From: Paraburkholderia youngii
GTDB lineage: Bacteria > Pseudomonadota > Gammaproteobacteria > Burkholderiales > Burkholderiaceae
DNA length: 64,000 bases
Assembly: GCF_013366925.1 (NCBI RefSeq)
Contig: NZ_JAALDK010000002.1
Span: forward strand, 620,001-684,000
Direction: 5' to 3'
In this document: positions 41,778-49,708 of the stretch, one piece after another
Layout of the letters: each line of letters starts with the position of its first letter
Numbering within the stretch: position 1 is the first letter of the stretch
The notes under the pieces: generated by a model
What the model saw: the letters and a program-made list of their open reading frames with translations, nothing else
Databases searched by the model: none
Told to the model about the DNA's origin: nothing
Translations under genes and position numbers: made by a program

Positions 41778-41796
41778 GCCACGGCCACGCTCACGC

Positions 41797-42021
41797 TCAT
41801 CCATGCGCATCCACCCACGCGCGCGCCCAATCGAGGCCTGCATGGTGGGCTTCTTCCTCGCTATCGAATAATCCCAGAATGCCCGATGCTTCGACCAGCT
41901 TTCCGCCCCGGGTGATGGTTCCGCTCGCCGCATAGCGCTCCGGTTGCAGGATGCCCTCGCCTTCTTGCTGAAGAATGGCATGCCCCCACAACGTGTACCC
42001 GTCGTAGTCGCTCGTTTCCAT
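41797..42021 (-). CDS. Small protein of unknown function, related to the one at 62349
   Basis: A 74-residue protein (METSDYDGYTLWGHAILQQEG...) ending in SEEEAHHAGLDWARAWVDAHG. It shares with the protein at 62349 the C-terminal pattern SG-x-L-G-x4-S-x3-A-x2-A-x3-WA-x2-W-x-DA. I recognise it as a small Burkholderiales protein type with a beta-sheet body and C-terminal helix, function unknown. It converges on the sugar permease gene, with 19 bases between the stops. Confidence 0.75.
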   Translation of the reverse strand: METSDYDGYTLWGHAILQQEGEGILQPERYAASGTITRGGKLVEASGILGLFDSEEEAHHAGLDWARAWVDAHG

Positions 42022-42328
42022 TAGCCCACGACCCCTGCGGTTGCGGCGCGAGTGGTCATGCGATGCGCATTCTCTTCAAGTGTCATTAACGGCGGAATCT
42101 CCGACATGTCCGGTTTTACCGTCGGCGTCGTCTGCTGCATGTGGCGCGCGGTAGCAATAGTCATAGAAATGACGACGCAAAAAATATAGCACCGGATAGC
42201 GCTTCAGTGGTGGCGACCATCGGGGCGTCGAGCGTGGAGTAGTAGTCGGCGTAGCCCACGGTTCGATTCGACGAAGGAACGTTTCGTGCGAGCGCTACAG
42301 CATCCCCGGTTTCCCGACGATCAACCGC
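42022..42328. other. Intergenic region upstream of the Nramp-like gene
   Basis: This 307-base gap contains no supported gene. A 27-codon open frame at 42103 lacks a ribosome-binding site. I looked for a manganese or magnesium riboswitch and saw no convincing match. AAAAAATATAG near 42180 is the only clearly AT-rich part and may be the promoter. Confidence 0.35.
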
Positions 42329-43663
42329 ATGCACTCTCCCCCCGACAGACGCAGCTCGTCCGGCGCCGCACAAGGTAGTACGCCCGCTTCCTCGTCGCAG
42401 CCTGCGCGCTCATGGGCCGCCGATCTCGGACCGGGGCTGGCAAGTCTCGGTTGCGATAACGACCCCAGCGGCATCGCCACCTATTCGCTCGCGGGCGCGT
42501 GGTACGGCTACGACATGCTGTGGACCTGCGTACTGTCGTATCCGTCGATGGTTGCGCTGCAACTGGTCTCGGCGCGTGTCGCGGCCGTCACGGGACACGG
42601 CCTGACGGCGAACATGCGCGCGCACTATTCGCCGGTGTTCTTCTATTTCGCCGTGGCGCGCTTCGTGATTGCGAACACGCTGAACATCGCGGTCAATGTG
42701 ATGGCGATGGCCGTAGTCATCCAACGCTTCACGCATGGGCCGCTTTGGCTGCTGACACTTGCATGCGGTTGCACGTCGATTGCGCTGCAGTGGTTCATCC
42801 CATATGCGCGCTATGCGCAGGTGCTCAAATGGTTGATGCTGCCGATGTTCGCGTATGTCGGCGTGCTGCTGATCGTCGATGTGCCGTGGCACACGATCGT
42901 GCTGCGCTCTCTGGTGCCACACGTCGAGTGGAAAGAAGATTTCGTGACCATGCTGATGGCCGTGCTCGGTACGACGATGAGTCCGTATCTGCTTTTTTCG
43001 CAGGCCGAGCAGGAAGCCCAGGAAGAACATCGGCAGCACGAACAGCACGCCGCGCGCGGCGATCGAAGTTCGTCAGAGCAGCTTCGCCGATTGCGCAACC
43101 AGACCTTGATACGCACCGCGTTATCGAGCGTGGCGGCAGCGTGCATGATGATTGCGGCTGCGGCGACGCTGCATGGCGCACAGACCCAGCCCGGCGAGCC
43201 CACGGAGCTTTCGCGAGCGCTCGAACCGCTCCTGAAGGGCTATGCCGGCCCCCTGCTCGGGCTTGCGCTGGTCGGCTCGGCGCTGCTTGCACTACCTTCG
43301 CTTGCCGGTTCCGCTGCGCAAGCGGTCGCGAGTTCGTTCGACTGGCCCCGCGGCAAACAACGTGATCGGCGCCTTGCCGTTTTGCTCGTTGCGCTCGCGG
43401 GACTGGGGACGCTGCTTGGTCTCGCGCTCGGCCTATGGCGCGTCGATCCTGTCAAGGCGCTGTACTGGAGCGCCATCGTCAACGGTATGACGATTACGCC
43501 CGTGCTGGTGCTTCTCGTGCTGCTGAGTGCGAAACGCGAAGCGGTCGGCGAACTCGTCGCGCATTGGTCTTTACGCGCGCTCTGCTGGCTCGCGACCCTG
43601 ACCACAGGCGTGGTCGTGGTCGCGCACTTCGTACTCGATGCGGTAGAGCGTGTGTCGCGATGA
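42329..43663 (+). CDS. Nramp-family divalent metal transporter with altered metal-site motifs
   Basis: A 444-residue inner-membrane protein with eleven or so helices. The first helix starts LGPGLASLGCDNDPSGIATYSLAGAWYGYDMLW: the family's metal-binding DPGN motif reads D-P-S-G (residues 45-48). In helix 6 the MPHN motif reads M-S-P-Y (MSPYLLFSQAEQ, about 217-220). Both positions hold the ligands in Mn/Fe Nramps, so the site is changed while the fold is kept. Such variants occur among Nramp-related transporters that move other ions such as Mg2+ or Al3+. A charged His/Glu-rich loop (EQEAQEEHRQHEQH) follows helix 6. The start codon has no clear ribosome-binding site. Confidence 0.87.
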   Translation: MHSPPDRRSSSGAAQGSTPASSSQPARSWAADLGPGLASLGCDNDPSGIATYSLAGAWYGYDMLWTCVLSYPSMVALQLVSARVAAVTGHGLTANMRAHYSPVFFYFAVARFVIANTLNIAVNVMAMAVVIQRFTHGPLWLLTLACGCTSIALQWFIPYARYAQVLKWLMLPMFAYVGVLLIVDVPWHTIVLRSLVPHVEWKEDFVTMLMAVLGTTMSPYLLFSQAEQEAQEEHRQHEQHAARGDRSSSEQLRRLRNQTLIRTALSSVAAACMMIAAAATLHGAQTQPGEPTELSRALEPLLKGYAGPLLGLALVGSALLALPSLAGSAAQAVASSFDWPRGKQRDRRLAVLLVALAGLGTLLGLALGLWRVDPVKALYWSAIVNGMTITPVLVLLVLLSAKREAVGELVAHWSLRALCWLATLTTGVVVVAHFVLDAVERVSR

Positions 43664-43675
43664 GTCTGGGCCACT

Positions 43676-44833
43676 TCACGCTGCTAGATGTTCAGCGAGG
43701 CGCGCGAACATCGCGTCGCACCGGTTCAGTTGTTCGACCGTGATGAACTCATCCGGCTTGTGGCCCTGATCCATGCTGCCGGGTCCACAGACCACGGTTG
43801 GAATGCCCGCCTGCGTGAACAGTCCGCCTTCCGTGCCAAAGGCGACCGTTGCGTATTCTTTCGATCCGCTCAACGACGCGAGCAGGCGTGCCGCGTCGCT
43901 ATCGGGCGAAGTCGCGAGTCCAGGATACGCATTCAGCATCTGCACACGGACATCGGTATCGGGCTGCACCGCGCGCATCTTCGGCAGCAGTTCGGTTGCC
44001 GCGTAGCTTTGCAGTTTGTCCACCACCCTGGTGGGATCGAAGCCCGGCACGCCCCGCACTTCAAAATCGAATTCGCATTCGGCGGGCACGATATTCAGCG
44101 CGCGTCCGCCCTTGATGACACCGGTCTGCACCGTCGAGAACGGCGGATCGAAACGCGCGTCATGGTGTTCCGGCTGCGCGAGTTCGTCGCCGATCTGTTC
44201 CAGCCGGTGGATCAGCCGCGCCGCGTATTGGATCGCGTTGACGCCCTGCGGCGCGTAAGCGGAATGACATGCCGCGCCCTTCACGTGGCAGCGCATCGCG
44301 AGCTTGCTCTTGTGGCCGAGCACAGGTTTCAATTCGGTCGGCTCGCCAATCAGACACATGCGCGGCTTATGCGCGCGCTTTTCGAGTTCGGCCAGCATCG
44401 GCCGCACGCCGAGACAGCCCACTTCCTCGTCGTACGAAAACGCGAGATGCACCGGCACGTCGAGCTTCAGCCTCAGGAATGCGGGCACTGCCGCCAGCAC
44501 GGACGCGATGTAGCCTTTCATGTCGGCCGTGCCGCGTCCGTACAGGCGACCTTCTTTCTCGGTGAGACGAAACGGCTCCACGGTCCACGCCTGACCCTCG
44601 ACGGGCACCACATCGGTATGCCCGGACAGCACGATGCCACCACGGTCTCGCGGCCCGATGGTCGCGAACAGATTCGCCTTGGTGCGATCGTCGTTATGGA
44701 ATAGCTCGCTTTCCACACCTAGATCCGCGAGGTATTGCTGCACGAAGCCGATCAGTTCCAGATTGGAGTCGCGGCTGACAGTCGCAAAACCGATCAGCCG
44801 TTCGAGCAGCGTACGGCTCGCCAACTCACTCAT
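43676..44833 (-). CDS. argE: Acetylornithine-deacetylase-like M20 amidohydrolase
   Basis: A 385-residue zinc peptidase of the M20/ArgE family. Metal ligands are visible: His in VLSGHTDVVPV, Asp in YGRGTADMKG, Glu in SYDEEVGC, and the late HKPDEFI His. The dimerisation domain (about 180-290) contains GAACHSAYAPQGVNAIQYA. ArgE removes the acetyl group of N-acetylornithine. Here the gene is last in an operon with a flavin monooxygenase, RidA and a DUF1028 protein, so a catabolic N-acyl hydrolysis is at least as likely as arginine synthesis. It overlaps the DUF1028 gene by eight bases. Confidence 0.9.
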   Translation of the reverse strand: MSELASRTLLERLIGFATVSRDSNLELIGFVQQYLADLGVESELFHNDDRTKANLFATIGPRDRGGIVLSGHTDVVPVEGQAWTVEPFRLTEKEGRLYGRGTADMKGYIASVLAAVPAFLRLKLDVPVHLAFSYDEEVGCLGVRPMLAELEKRAHKPRMCLIGEPTELKPVLGHKSKLAMRCHVKGAACHSAYAPQGVNAIQYAARLIHRLEQIGDELAQPEHHDARFDPPFSTVQTGVIKGGRALNIVPAECEFDFEVRGVPGFDPTRVVDKLQSYAATELLPKMRAVQPDTDVRVQMLNAYPGLATSPDSDAARLLASLSGSKEYATVAFGTEGGLFTQAGIPTVVCGPGSMDQGHKPDEFITVEQLNRCDAMFARLAEHLAA

Positions 44834-45503
44834 CGCCGGGCACTCCGTAGCTCGGCGCCGCGGTGGGATTCAACGCGCGCGCGATGTAGTCCCGCATCTG
44901 CGGCCGATACGCTTGCCATAGCGCGTCGAGTTTGCCGATCGGATCGTCATCCGCCCAATCGACACGCAGATCGACGACCGGCCAGACGTGTGTATCGACG
45001 ATCTTCAAAGCCGCCGAATGCACGGGCCCGGCTTCTCCGCCGGCTTCGACGGCAGCATGCATCGCGTGCAGCAGACGATCGGCAAGCGCGCCTTGCGCGC
45101 TCTCGAACGCTTTCACCATCGCGTCGATCACCGGCTTGCCGGCGAGCAGATTACCCGCTGCCACACACTGATTTCCCGCGACGGCGTGATGCACGCCGAG
45201 TGCTTCCTTGCCGGTGAACAGCGCGGTGCGCCCCTCGCTGTCGACCACCGTCACCTGCCGGTACTCGCTCCATTCGCTCGCGCCTAGCGCCCGTTCGAGC
45301 GCCGCATCCGGCGCGATACGCCCGCTTTCCAGCAGATCGAGAATCTGCGGCCCGAGCGCGGGCAGCGTCACGTTCTGCGTCGCCACCGCACCGACGCCCG
45401 CGCGCACCCACGGACACCTCGCACCCACGGCAATGCTCGACGAACTGATCGCGATACCGAGCTGACCGGTCTTCTCACAACGTCCGACGATCGAGAATGT
45501 CAT
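44826..45503 (-). CDS. DUF1028 family protein
   Basis: A 225-residue protein of the Ntn-hydrolase-like DUF1028 family: FSIVGRCEKTGQLGIAISSSSIAVGARCPWVRAGVGAVATQN at the start, then HHAVAGNQCVAAGNLLAG and the C-terminal VDLRVDWADDDPIGKLDALWQAYRP. Its activity is unknown, though it often accompanies peptidase and RidA genes in amino-compound catabolic clusters. It sits between ridA and the deacetylase gene and overlaps the latter by eight bases. ATG 45503 has AAGGA upstream. Confidence 0.92.
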   Translation of the reverse strand: MTFSIVGRCEKTGQLGIAISSSSIAVGARCPWVRAGVGAVATQNVTLPALGPQILDLLESGRIAPDAALERALGASEWSEYRQVTVVDSEGRTALFTGKEALGVHHAVAGNQCVAAGNLLAGKPVIDAMVKAFESAQGALADRLLHAMHAAVEAGGEAGPVHSAALKIVDTHVWPVVDLRVDWADDDPIGKLDALWQAYRPQMRDYIARALNPTAAPSYGVPGDE

Positions 45504-45512
45504 GGGAATCCT

Positions 45513-45944
45513 TTAAGCCTGCACGGGCGTCCAGTTGTCCGGAATCACGGCGATCACGTCGATTTCCATCAGCCATTGCGGCTGGCCGAGCGCGCTGACG
45601 CAAAGCCCCGTCGAAATCGGATACACGCCCTTCAGCCACTTGCCCACTTCCTGATACACCGGCTCGCGATAACGAGGATCGGTAATGTAAGTCGTCGTCT
45701 TGACGATATGCGACAGGTCGCTGCCGGCTTCCTCCAGAAGCTGCCTGACGTTCTTCATCGCCTGCTCGGCCTGCGCGCGCGGATCGCCGAGACCGATCAG
45801 GTTGCCGTCGAAATCCGTACCCACCTGGCCGCGCACATAGACCGTATTGCCCGCGCGAACCGCCTGGCAAAGATCGTTATCGAGCGACTGGTTCGGGTAC
45901 GTGTCCTTCGTATTGAACATGCGGATGCGGGTATGCGTAGGCAT
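45513..45944 (-). CDS. RidA-family (YjgF/YER057c) enamine/imine deaminase
   Basis: A 143-residue protein of the Rid family. YVRGQVGTDFDGNLIGLGDPRAQAEQAMKNVRQLLEEAGSDLSHIVKTTTYITDPRYR is the family core, and the Arg of ITDPRYR is in the usual position for the substrate-binding arginine. It hydrolyses reactive imines or enamines formed by amino-acid and amine oxidation. Its start overlaps the stop of the flavin monooxygenase gene by one base (TGATG), so it may clear the imine product of that enzyme or of the Rieske oxygenase across the divergent promoter. Confidence 0.92.
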   Translation of the reverse strand: MPTHTRIRMFNTKDTYPNQSLDNDLCQAVRAGNTVYVRGQVGTDFDGNLIGLGDPRAQAEQAMKNVRQLLEEAGSDLSHIVKTTTYITDPRYREPVYQEVGKWLKGVYPISTGLCVSALGQPQWLMEIDVIAVIPDNWTPVQA

Positions 45945-47302
45945 CAGTTCACTCCCACTTCTTTGGTCTTCGGCGCGTACGATGCGTCGCACGCGGTATC
46001 GGGTGCATGCGCGCCATGCGCGCCGCGCGCGTCCTGCTGACGCTGCGACGCGTCGCGATAGGCGAGGTATTTGCGCTGCGTGACGATGTGATCAGCGATG
46101 TGCTTTGCGTCGTGCCAGACGCCCCAGATAAACGACGACGCGCGCCGCGACAACCACGGCAGGCCGAGGAAATACACGCCAGGCTCCTTCGATACACCGC
46201 GCTGATGCTGCGGCTTGCCTTTATCGTCGAACGCGTTCACGTGCAGCCAGCTGAAATCGACCGCATAGCCGGTGGCCCAGATGATCGTGCTCACCCCCGC
46301 CTGGTGCAGATCCAGCTCCGGCAGCGGATGCGTGACGCACTCCGGGTCCGGTGGAATCAGCCGTGCGTCGGGGTCTTCCGGCAGATCGACGCCGTTGCGC
46401 TCGATGTAGTCGTCGGCGGTGTCGAGTAGCGACATCAGATATTCGTCGCCACGCTTCAGATTGACGGCGAGGTCCGGTTCGAAGGTCACAACGCGATTCG
46501 CGAACGATTTCGTCGTGCCGACGAGCGTCATGCCGCGATGCGCAAGCCGGCGAAAATCGATGGTCTGGCCGCCGTACGCGCCGCTGACAGCGATGGTCAC
46601 ATGCTCGCGTCCCGGCACGGCGACTTCCTTGTCCCATTCGCCGAGCACACCCAGCCACCAGCAGAAATCGCGACCGCGATACGCGCGCGGCGGACGGTCA
46701 TGCGCACCGACGGACAGATAAACCTTGCGGCCCGCGCGTTGCAGTTCGTCGGCGATCTGCACGCCGGACGACCCCGCGCCCACCACGAGCACCGCGCCTT
46801 CGGGCAGTTGCTCAGGGTTCCGATAGTGGGCCGAATGAAGCTGCGTGAGCTCGAGGTCCTGTGGCGCGATGGGGGGAATGACGGGACGCTGGAACGGCCC
46901 GGTCGCAACGACGACGCGATGGGCTTCGATCGTGCCGTCGGACGTTGCGACCGCAAATCCTGCCCGGCCCTTCAGACGCTCGACGCTCGTGACTTCGACG
47001 CCGGTGCGGATCGGCGCATTGAAGTTACGCGCATAGGCTTCGAAGTAATCGGCGACCTGATCCTTGCCGGCGAAGCCATCGGGATCGAGTCCTTCGAACT
47101 CCATATTAGGGAAGCGGTCGTGCCAGGCGGGACCATTGGCGACCAGTGAATCCCAGCGGCAAGTACGCCAGCGTTCCGCGATGCGGTCGCGCTCCAGCAC
47201 GAGATGGGGCACGCCGAGATTGCTCAGATGTTCGCTCATCGCCACGCCAGCCTGACCCGCGCCTATGACCAGCGTGTCGATGGACAATTTTTCAGCCGCC
47301 AT
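45944..47302 (-). CDS. Flavin-containing monooxygenase (FAD/NADPH)
   Basis: A 452-residue class B-type monooxygenase. The FAD-binding GAGQAG lies at residues 14-19 and the NADPH-binding GAGSSG near 175-180; between them is PVIPPIAPQD, and WATGY near the C-terminal third is the ATG motif linking the two domains. YUCCA-like and trimethylamine-type FMOs share this layout. The substrate is unknown. ATG 47302 follows AAGGAG. It is the first gene of the leftward operon, and a LysR gene starts 170 bases away on the other strand. The C-terminal tail (about 40 residues) is Ala/Arg/His-rich and not conserved. Confidence 0.9.
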   Translation of the reverse strand: MAAEKLSIDTLVIGAGQAGVAMSEHLSNLGVPHLVLERDRIAERWRTCRWDSLVANGPAWHDRFPNMEFEGLDPDGFAGKDQVADYFEAYARNFNAPIRTGVEVTSVERLKGRAGFAVATSDGTIEAHRVVVATGPFQRPVIPPIAPQDLELTQLHSAHYRNPEQLPEGAVLVVGAGSSGVQIADELQRAGRKVYLSVGAHDRPPRAYRGRDFCWWLGVLGEWDKEVAVPGREHVTIAVSGAYGGQTIDFRRLAHRGMTLVGTTKSFANRVVTFEPDLAVNLKRGDEYLMSLLDTADDYIERNGVDLPEDPDARLIPPDPECVTHPLPELDLHQAGVSTIIWATGYAVDFSWLHVNAFDDKGKPQHQRGVSKEPGVYFLGLPWLSRRASSFIWGVWHDAKHIADHIVTQRKYLAYRDASQRQQDARGAHGAHAPDTACDASYAPKTKEVGVN

Positions 47303-47401
47303 GGCCTTCTCCTTCTGAAATGCGCTCTGGATTCGGGTCTCTCGGTCGGACAGAATGTACGCCGCGCGGCGGGCAACCAAAACTATATTTTAAAAATGCT
47401 T

Positions 47402-47422
47402 TGCATCGTTTTTCGCTATGCA
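47402..47422. promoter_or_regulatory. LysR-type operator TGCAT-N11-ATGCA, left copy
   Basis: TGCAT (47402-47406), eleven bases, then ATGCA (47418-47422): the T-N11-A form of LysR boxes. It lies between the monooxygenase start (47302) and the LysR start (47472), and its half-sites match those at 48416-48436. Confidence 0.7.
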
Positions 47423-47429
47423 ATCGGGA

Positions 47430-47445
47430 ATTGTCGAGCGACAAT
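47430..47445. promoter_or_regulatory. 16-bp palindrome before the LysR start
   Basis: ATTGTCGAGCGACAAT is ATTGTCG-AG-CGACAAT, symmetric except for the central AG. It lies 27 bases before the LysR start codon and could be a second binding site, for the same LysR or another regulator. Confidence 0.55.
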
Positions 47446-47471
47446 CGGTTCGACCGAACACGGAGCAATTG

Positions 47472-48395
47472 ATGGACGGCACCTCGATCCGCTACTCGTT
47501 GCGTCAGCTCAGGTATTTTGTCGTCACGGCCGAAACGCTTTCCTTCACCGCCGCGGCAAAGCGGCTGCATATCTCTCAGCCGTCTATCTCGACATCGCTC
47601 GCGGATCTGGAGGAATCGTTCGGCGTCCAGCTGTTCATCCGCCATCACGCGAGCGGGTTGTCGCTCACGCAACCGGGCCGCGATCTGCTCGGCCACGCTC
47701 GCAATCTGCTTCAGAACGCCGAAGAATTACAGCTGACCGCGACCGAAATCGACGGCGGCATGTCGGGCTCCATCTCGCTCGGCTGCATGGTGTCGCTGGC
47801 GCCGCCGCTGATGCCCGGCATCATCAGCCGCTTCGTGCAGGATTATTCGGCGATCACCTTCCGTACCACGGAAGCGCATCAGGACACGCTCTTGAGCGGC
47901 CTGCACGACGGCTCGCTCGATATCGCGCTGACCTATAGCCTCGATATCACCGATGGAATCGCGTTTACCCCGCTGCTTTCGCTGCCACCGTATGTCATCC
48001 TGCCCAAAACACACAGGCTTGCACGGGCGCGCCAGGTGTCGCTGGCCGATCTGCTGCCCGAGCCCTATGTGATGCTGGATCTTCCGCATAGCCGCGAGTA
48101 CTTTTCTGCGCTGTTCGACGCGGTCGGCAGCCGCCCTACCGCGGCTTTCCGCTCGTCACAGCCTGAAGTCGTGCGTGGCATGGTCGCCAACGGCTTGGGT
48201 TACAGCATACTCAACTTCCCGCTGAAGTCGACCCGGACTGTGGACGGCGAAGACTTCGTGATTAAACATTTCAGGGAGAGTGTCAATGCGACGACGCTTG
48301 GCATTGCGCTATCGGCCGCCGTCAAGCCGCGCGAGGTTGTGAAGCGCTTTTCGGCATTCTGTGAAACGTATATTCGGCGTCTGCACATCGGCTAA
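47472..48395 (+). CDS. LysR-family regulator of the Rieske / flavin-monooxygenase cluster
   Basis: A 307-residue regulator with N-terminal helix-turn-helix (SLRQLRYFVVTAETLSFTAAAKRLHISQPSISTSLADLE) and a substrate-binding domain from about 95. The N-terminus is the NAC/CynR/NodD-like type. ATG 47472 has GGAG seven bases upstream. It stands between two divergent operons, and TGCAT-N11-ATGCA sites occur both upstream of it (47402) and after it, before the Rieske gene (48416). It is therefore the likely regulator of both. Confidence 0.93.
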   Translation: MDGTSIRYSLRQLRYFVVTAETLSFTAAAKRLHISQPSISTSLADLEESFGVQLFIRHHASGLSLTQPGRDLLGHARNLLQNAEELQLTATEIDGGMSGSISLGCMVSLAPPLMPGIISRFVQDYSAITFRTTEAHQDTLLSGLHDGSLDIALTYSLDITDGIAFTPLLSLPPYVILPKTHRLARARQVSLADLLPEPYVMLDLPHSREYFSALFDAVGSRPTAAFRSSQPEVVRGMVANGLGYSILNFPLKSTRTVDGEDFVIKHFRESVNATTLGIALSAAVKPREVVKRFSAFCETYIRRLHIG

Positions 48396-48415
48396 TAGGA
48401 GCACGGAAGTGTCAC

Positions 48416-48436
48416 TGCATAGTCATCCACTATGCA
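48416..48436. promoter_or_regulatory. LysR-type operator TGCAT-N11-ATGCA, right copy
   Basis: TGCATAGT-CATCC-ACTATGCA: perfect 8-base arms, which contain TGCAT-N11-ATGCA as at 47402-47422. It lies 84 bases before the Rieske oxygenase start, and an AT-rich, promoter-like stretch (48445-48490) follows. Confidence 0.75.
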
Positions 48437-48519
48437 CTGCATGCAAAAACAATATTTTACCTAGCAATTTGGATTGTTAGATTGGTGCACATCGGATGCA
48501 AACACTGATGGGGGCCCCT

Positions 48520-49671
48520 ATGTCAGCCATTCTTCAGTCGACGGACACTGAGCTCGACATCGTTCACGCGCTGCGCGAGAACTGCGAGCGTCCGTTCGAG
48601 GATGCACACGCGATGCCGCCGGCCGTCTACACGTCGGAGGCGTTTCTCGCGCTCGAACAGCGCGACGTGTTTCGCAACGAGTGGTTGTGCGTGGGCCGCG
48701 CGAGCGCGCTGGCACAGACCGGCGACTACCTGAGCGCGCAGATCGACGACCAGCCCGTGTTCGTGCTGCGCGATGCGAGCGGCGCGTTGCGCGCATTCTC
48801 TAATGTTTGCCTGCACCGCATGTCGGTATTGCTCGAAGGGCGCGGCAACGTGCGCCGGATCGTGTGTCCGTATCACGCATGGAACTACACGCTCGATGGC
48901 GCGCTCGCGGGCGCGCCGTTGATGGATAAGCAGCCGGGCTTTTGCAAGGACCAATACAGGCTGCCTGCCGTGCGCTGCGAGACGTGGCAAGGCTGGATCT
49001 ATGTGACGCTCAACGCGCGCGCGCCTGCGGTGGAATCGCATTTGTCCGAGCTGACGAAGCTGATCGCGCCGTACGGCATGGGCGACTACGTCGAGACCTT
49101 CCACGAAGAGCACGAGTGGGACACCAACTGGAAGATCCTCGCGGAAAATTTCATGGAGAGCTACCACCTGCCGATGCTGCATCGCGCCACGGTCGGACCG
49201 CACTCGAAGCTCGAAGAAATGGAATGTCCGCCGGGTTTGCCGGCGTTCAACTATCACTGGATCACCAAGGAAGCATCGCTGCCGATCGGCAACGCGCATC
49301 CCGCCAACACGCGCCTGCAAGGGCACTGGCGTCGTACCACCGCGCTGCTGGCGATCTACCCGACCCACCTGATCACGCTGACCCCCGGCTACTTCTGGTA
49401 TCTGATCCTGCAGCCGCGGGGCGTCGGCCGCGTGCATATCCGCTTCGGCGGCGGCCTCGCGCCGGAATTCGTCGACGATCCGCGCGCCGCCGACTACATG
49501 GCGACGCTCAAGACGCTGCTCGACGAAGTCAACGCCGAGGACCGGCGCGGCGTCGAGGCGGTGTTTCGCGGCGTGCACGCGCCACTCGCGAAGCCCGGCC
49601 ACCTGAGCCCTCTCGAACGGCCGAATTACGACTTCGCCCGCTATCTGGCGGGACGCGTGGGCGCGAGGTGA
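48520..49671 (+). CDS. Rieske-type aromatic-ring / N-demethylating oxygenase, alpha subunit
   Basis: A 383-residue oxygenase component. The Rieske cluster is complete: C97-x-H99 and C116-x2-H119 (VCLHR and CPYHAWNY). The mononuclear-iron region has AENFMESYHLPMLH with His216 and His221 near the Asn/Glu pair. Relatives include choline monooxygenase-, carnitine- and glycine-betaine-type oxygenases, which act on quaternary amines, as well as true ring dioxygenases. ATG 48520 follows GGGGGC; ATG 48496 is the alternative. No ferredoxin or reductase gene is in the cluster, so electrons must come from elsewhere. It heads an operon with a Pot-type ABC transporter and is preceded by a LysR box. Confidence 0.9.
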   Translation: MSAILQSTDTELDIVHALRENCERPFEDAHAMPPAVYTSEAFLALEQRDVFRNEWLCVGRASALAQTGDYLSAQIDDQPVFVLRDASGALRAFSNVCLHRMSVLLEGRGNVRRIVCPYHAWNYTLDGALAGAPLMDKQPGFCKDQYRLPAVRCETWQGWIYVTLNARAPAVESHLSELTKLIAPYGMGDYVETFHEEHEWDTNWKILAENFMESYHLPMLHRATVGPHSKLEEMECPPGLPAFNYHWITKEASLPIGNAHPANTRLQGHWRRTTALLAIYPTHLITLTPGYFWYLILQPRGVGRVHIRFGGGLAPEFVDDPRAADYMATLKTLLDEVNAEDRRGVEAVFRGVHAPLAKPGHLSPLERPNYDFARYLAGRVGAR

Positions 49672-49708
49672 TGCGCCGCCCCGCGTAGACCGCCAACACT
49701 TTGCCGAG

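Noticed and set aside
42260..42271. GGTTCGATTCGA resembling a tRNA T-loop
   Set aside because: No acceptor stem, anticodon arm or D-loop can be built around it; likely chance.
42022..42328. Possible Mn2+ or Mg2+ riboswitch before the Nramp-like gene
   Set aside because: I could not find the conserved loops of yybP-ykoY or the M-box; only a few scattered matching bases.
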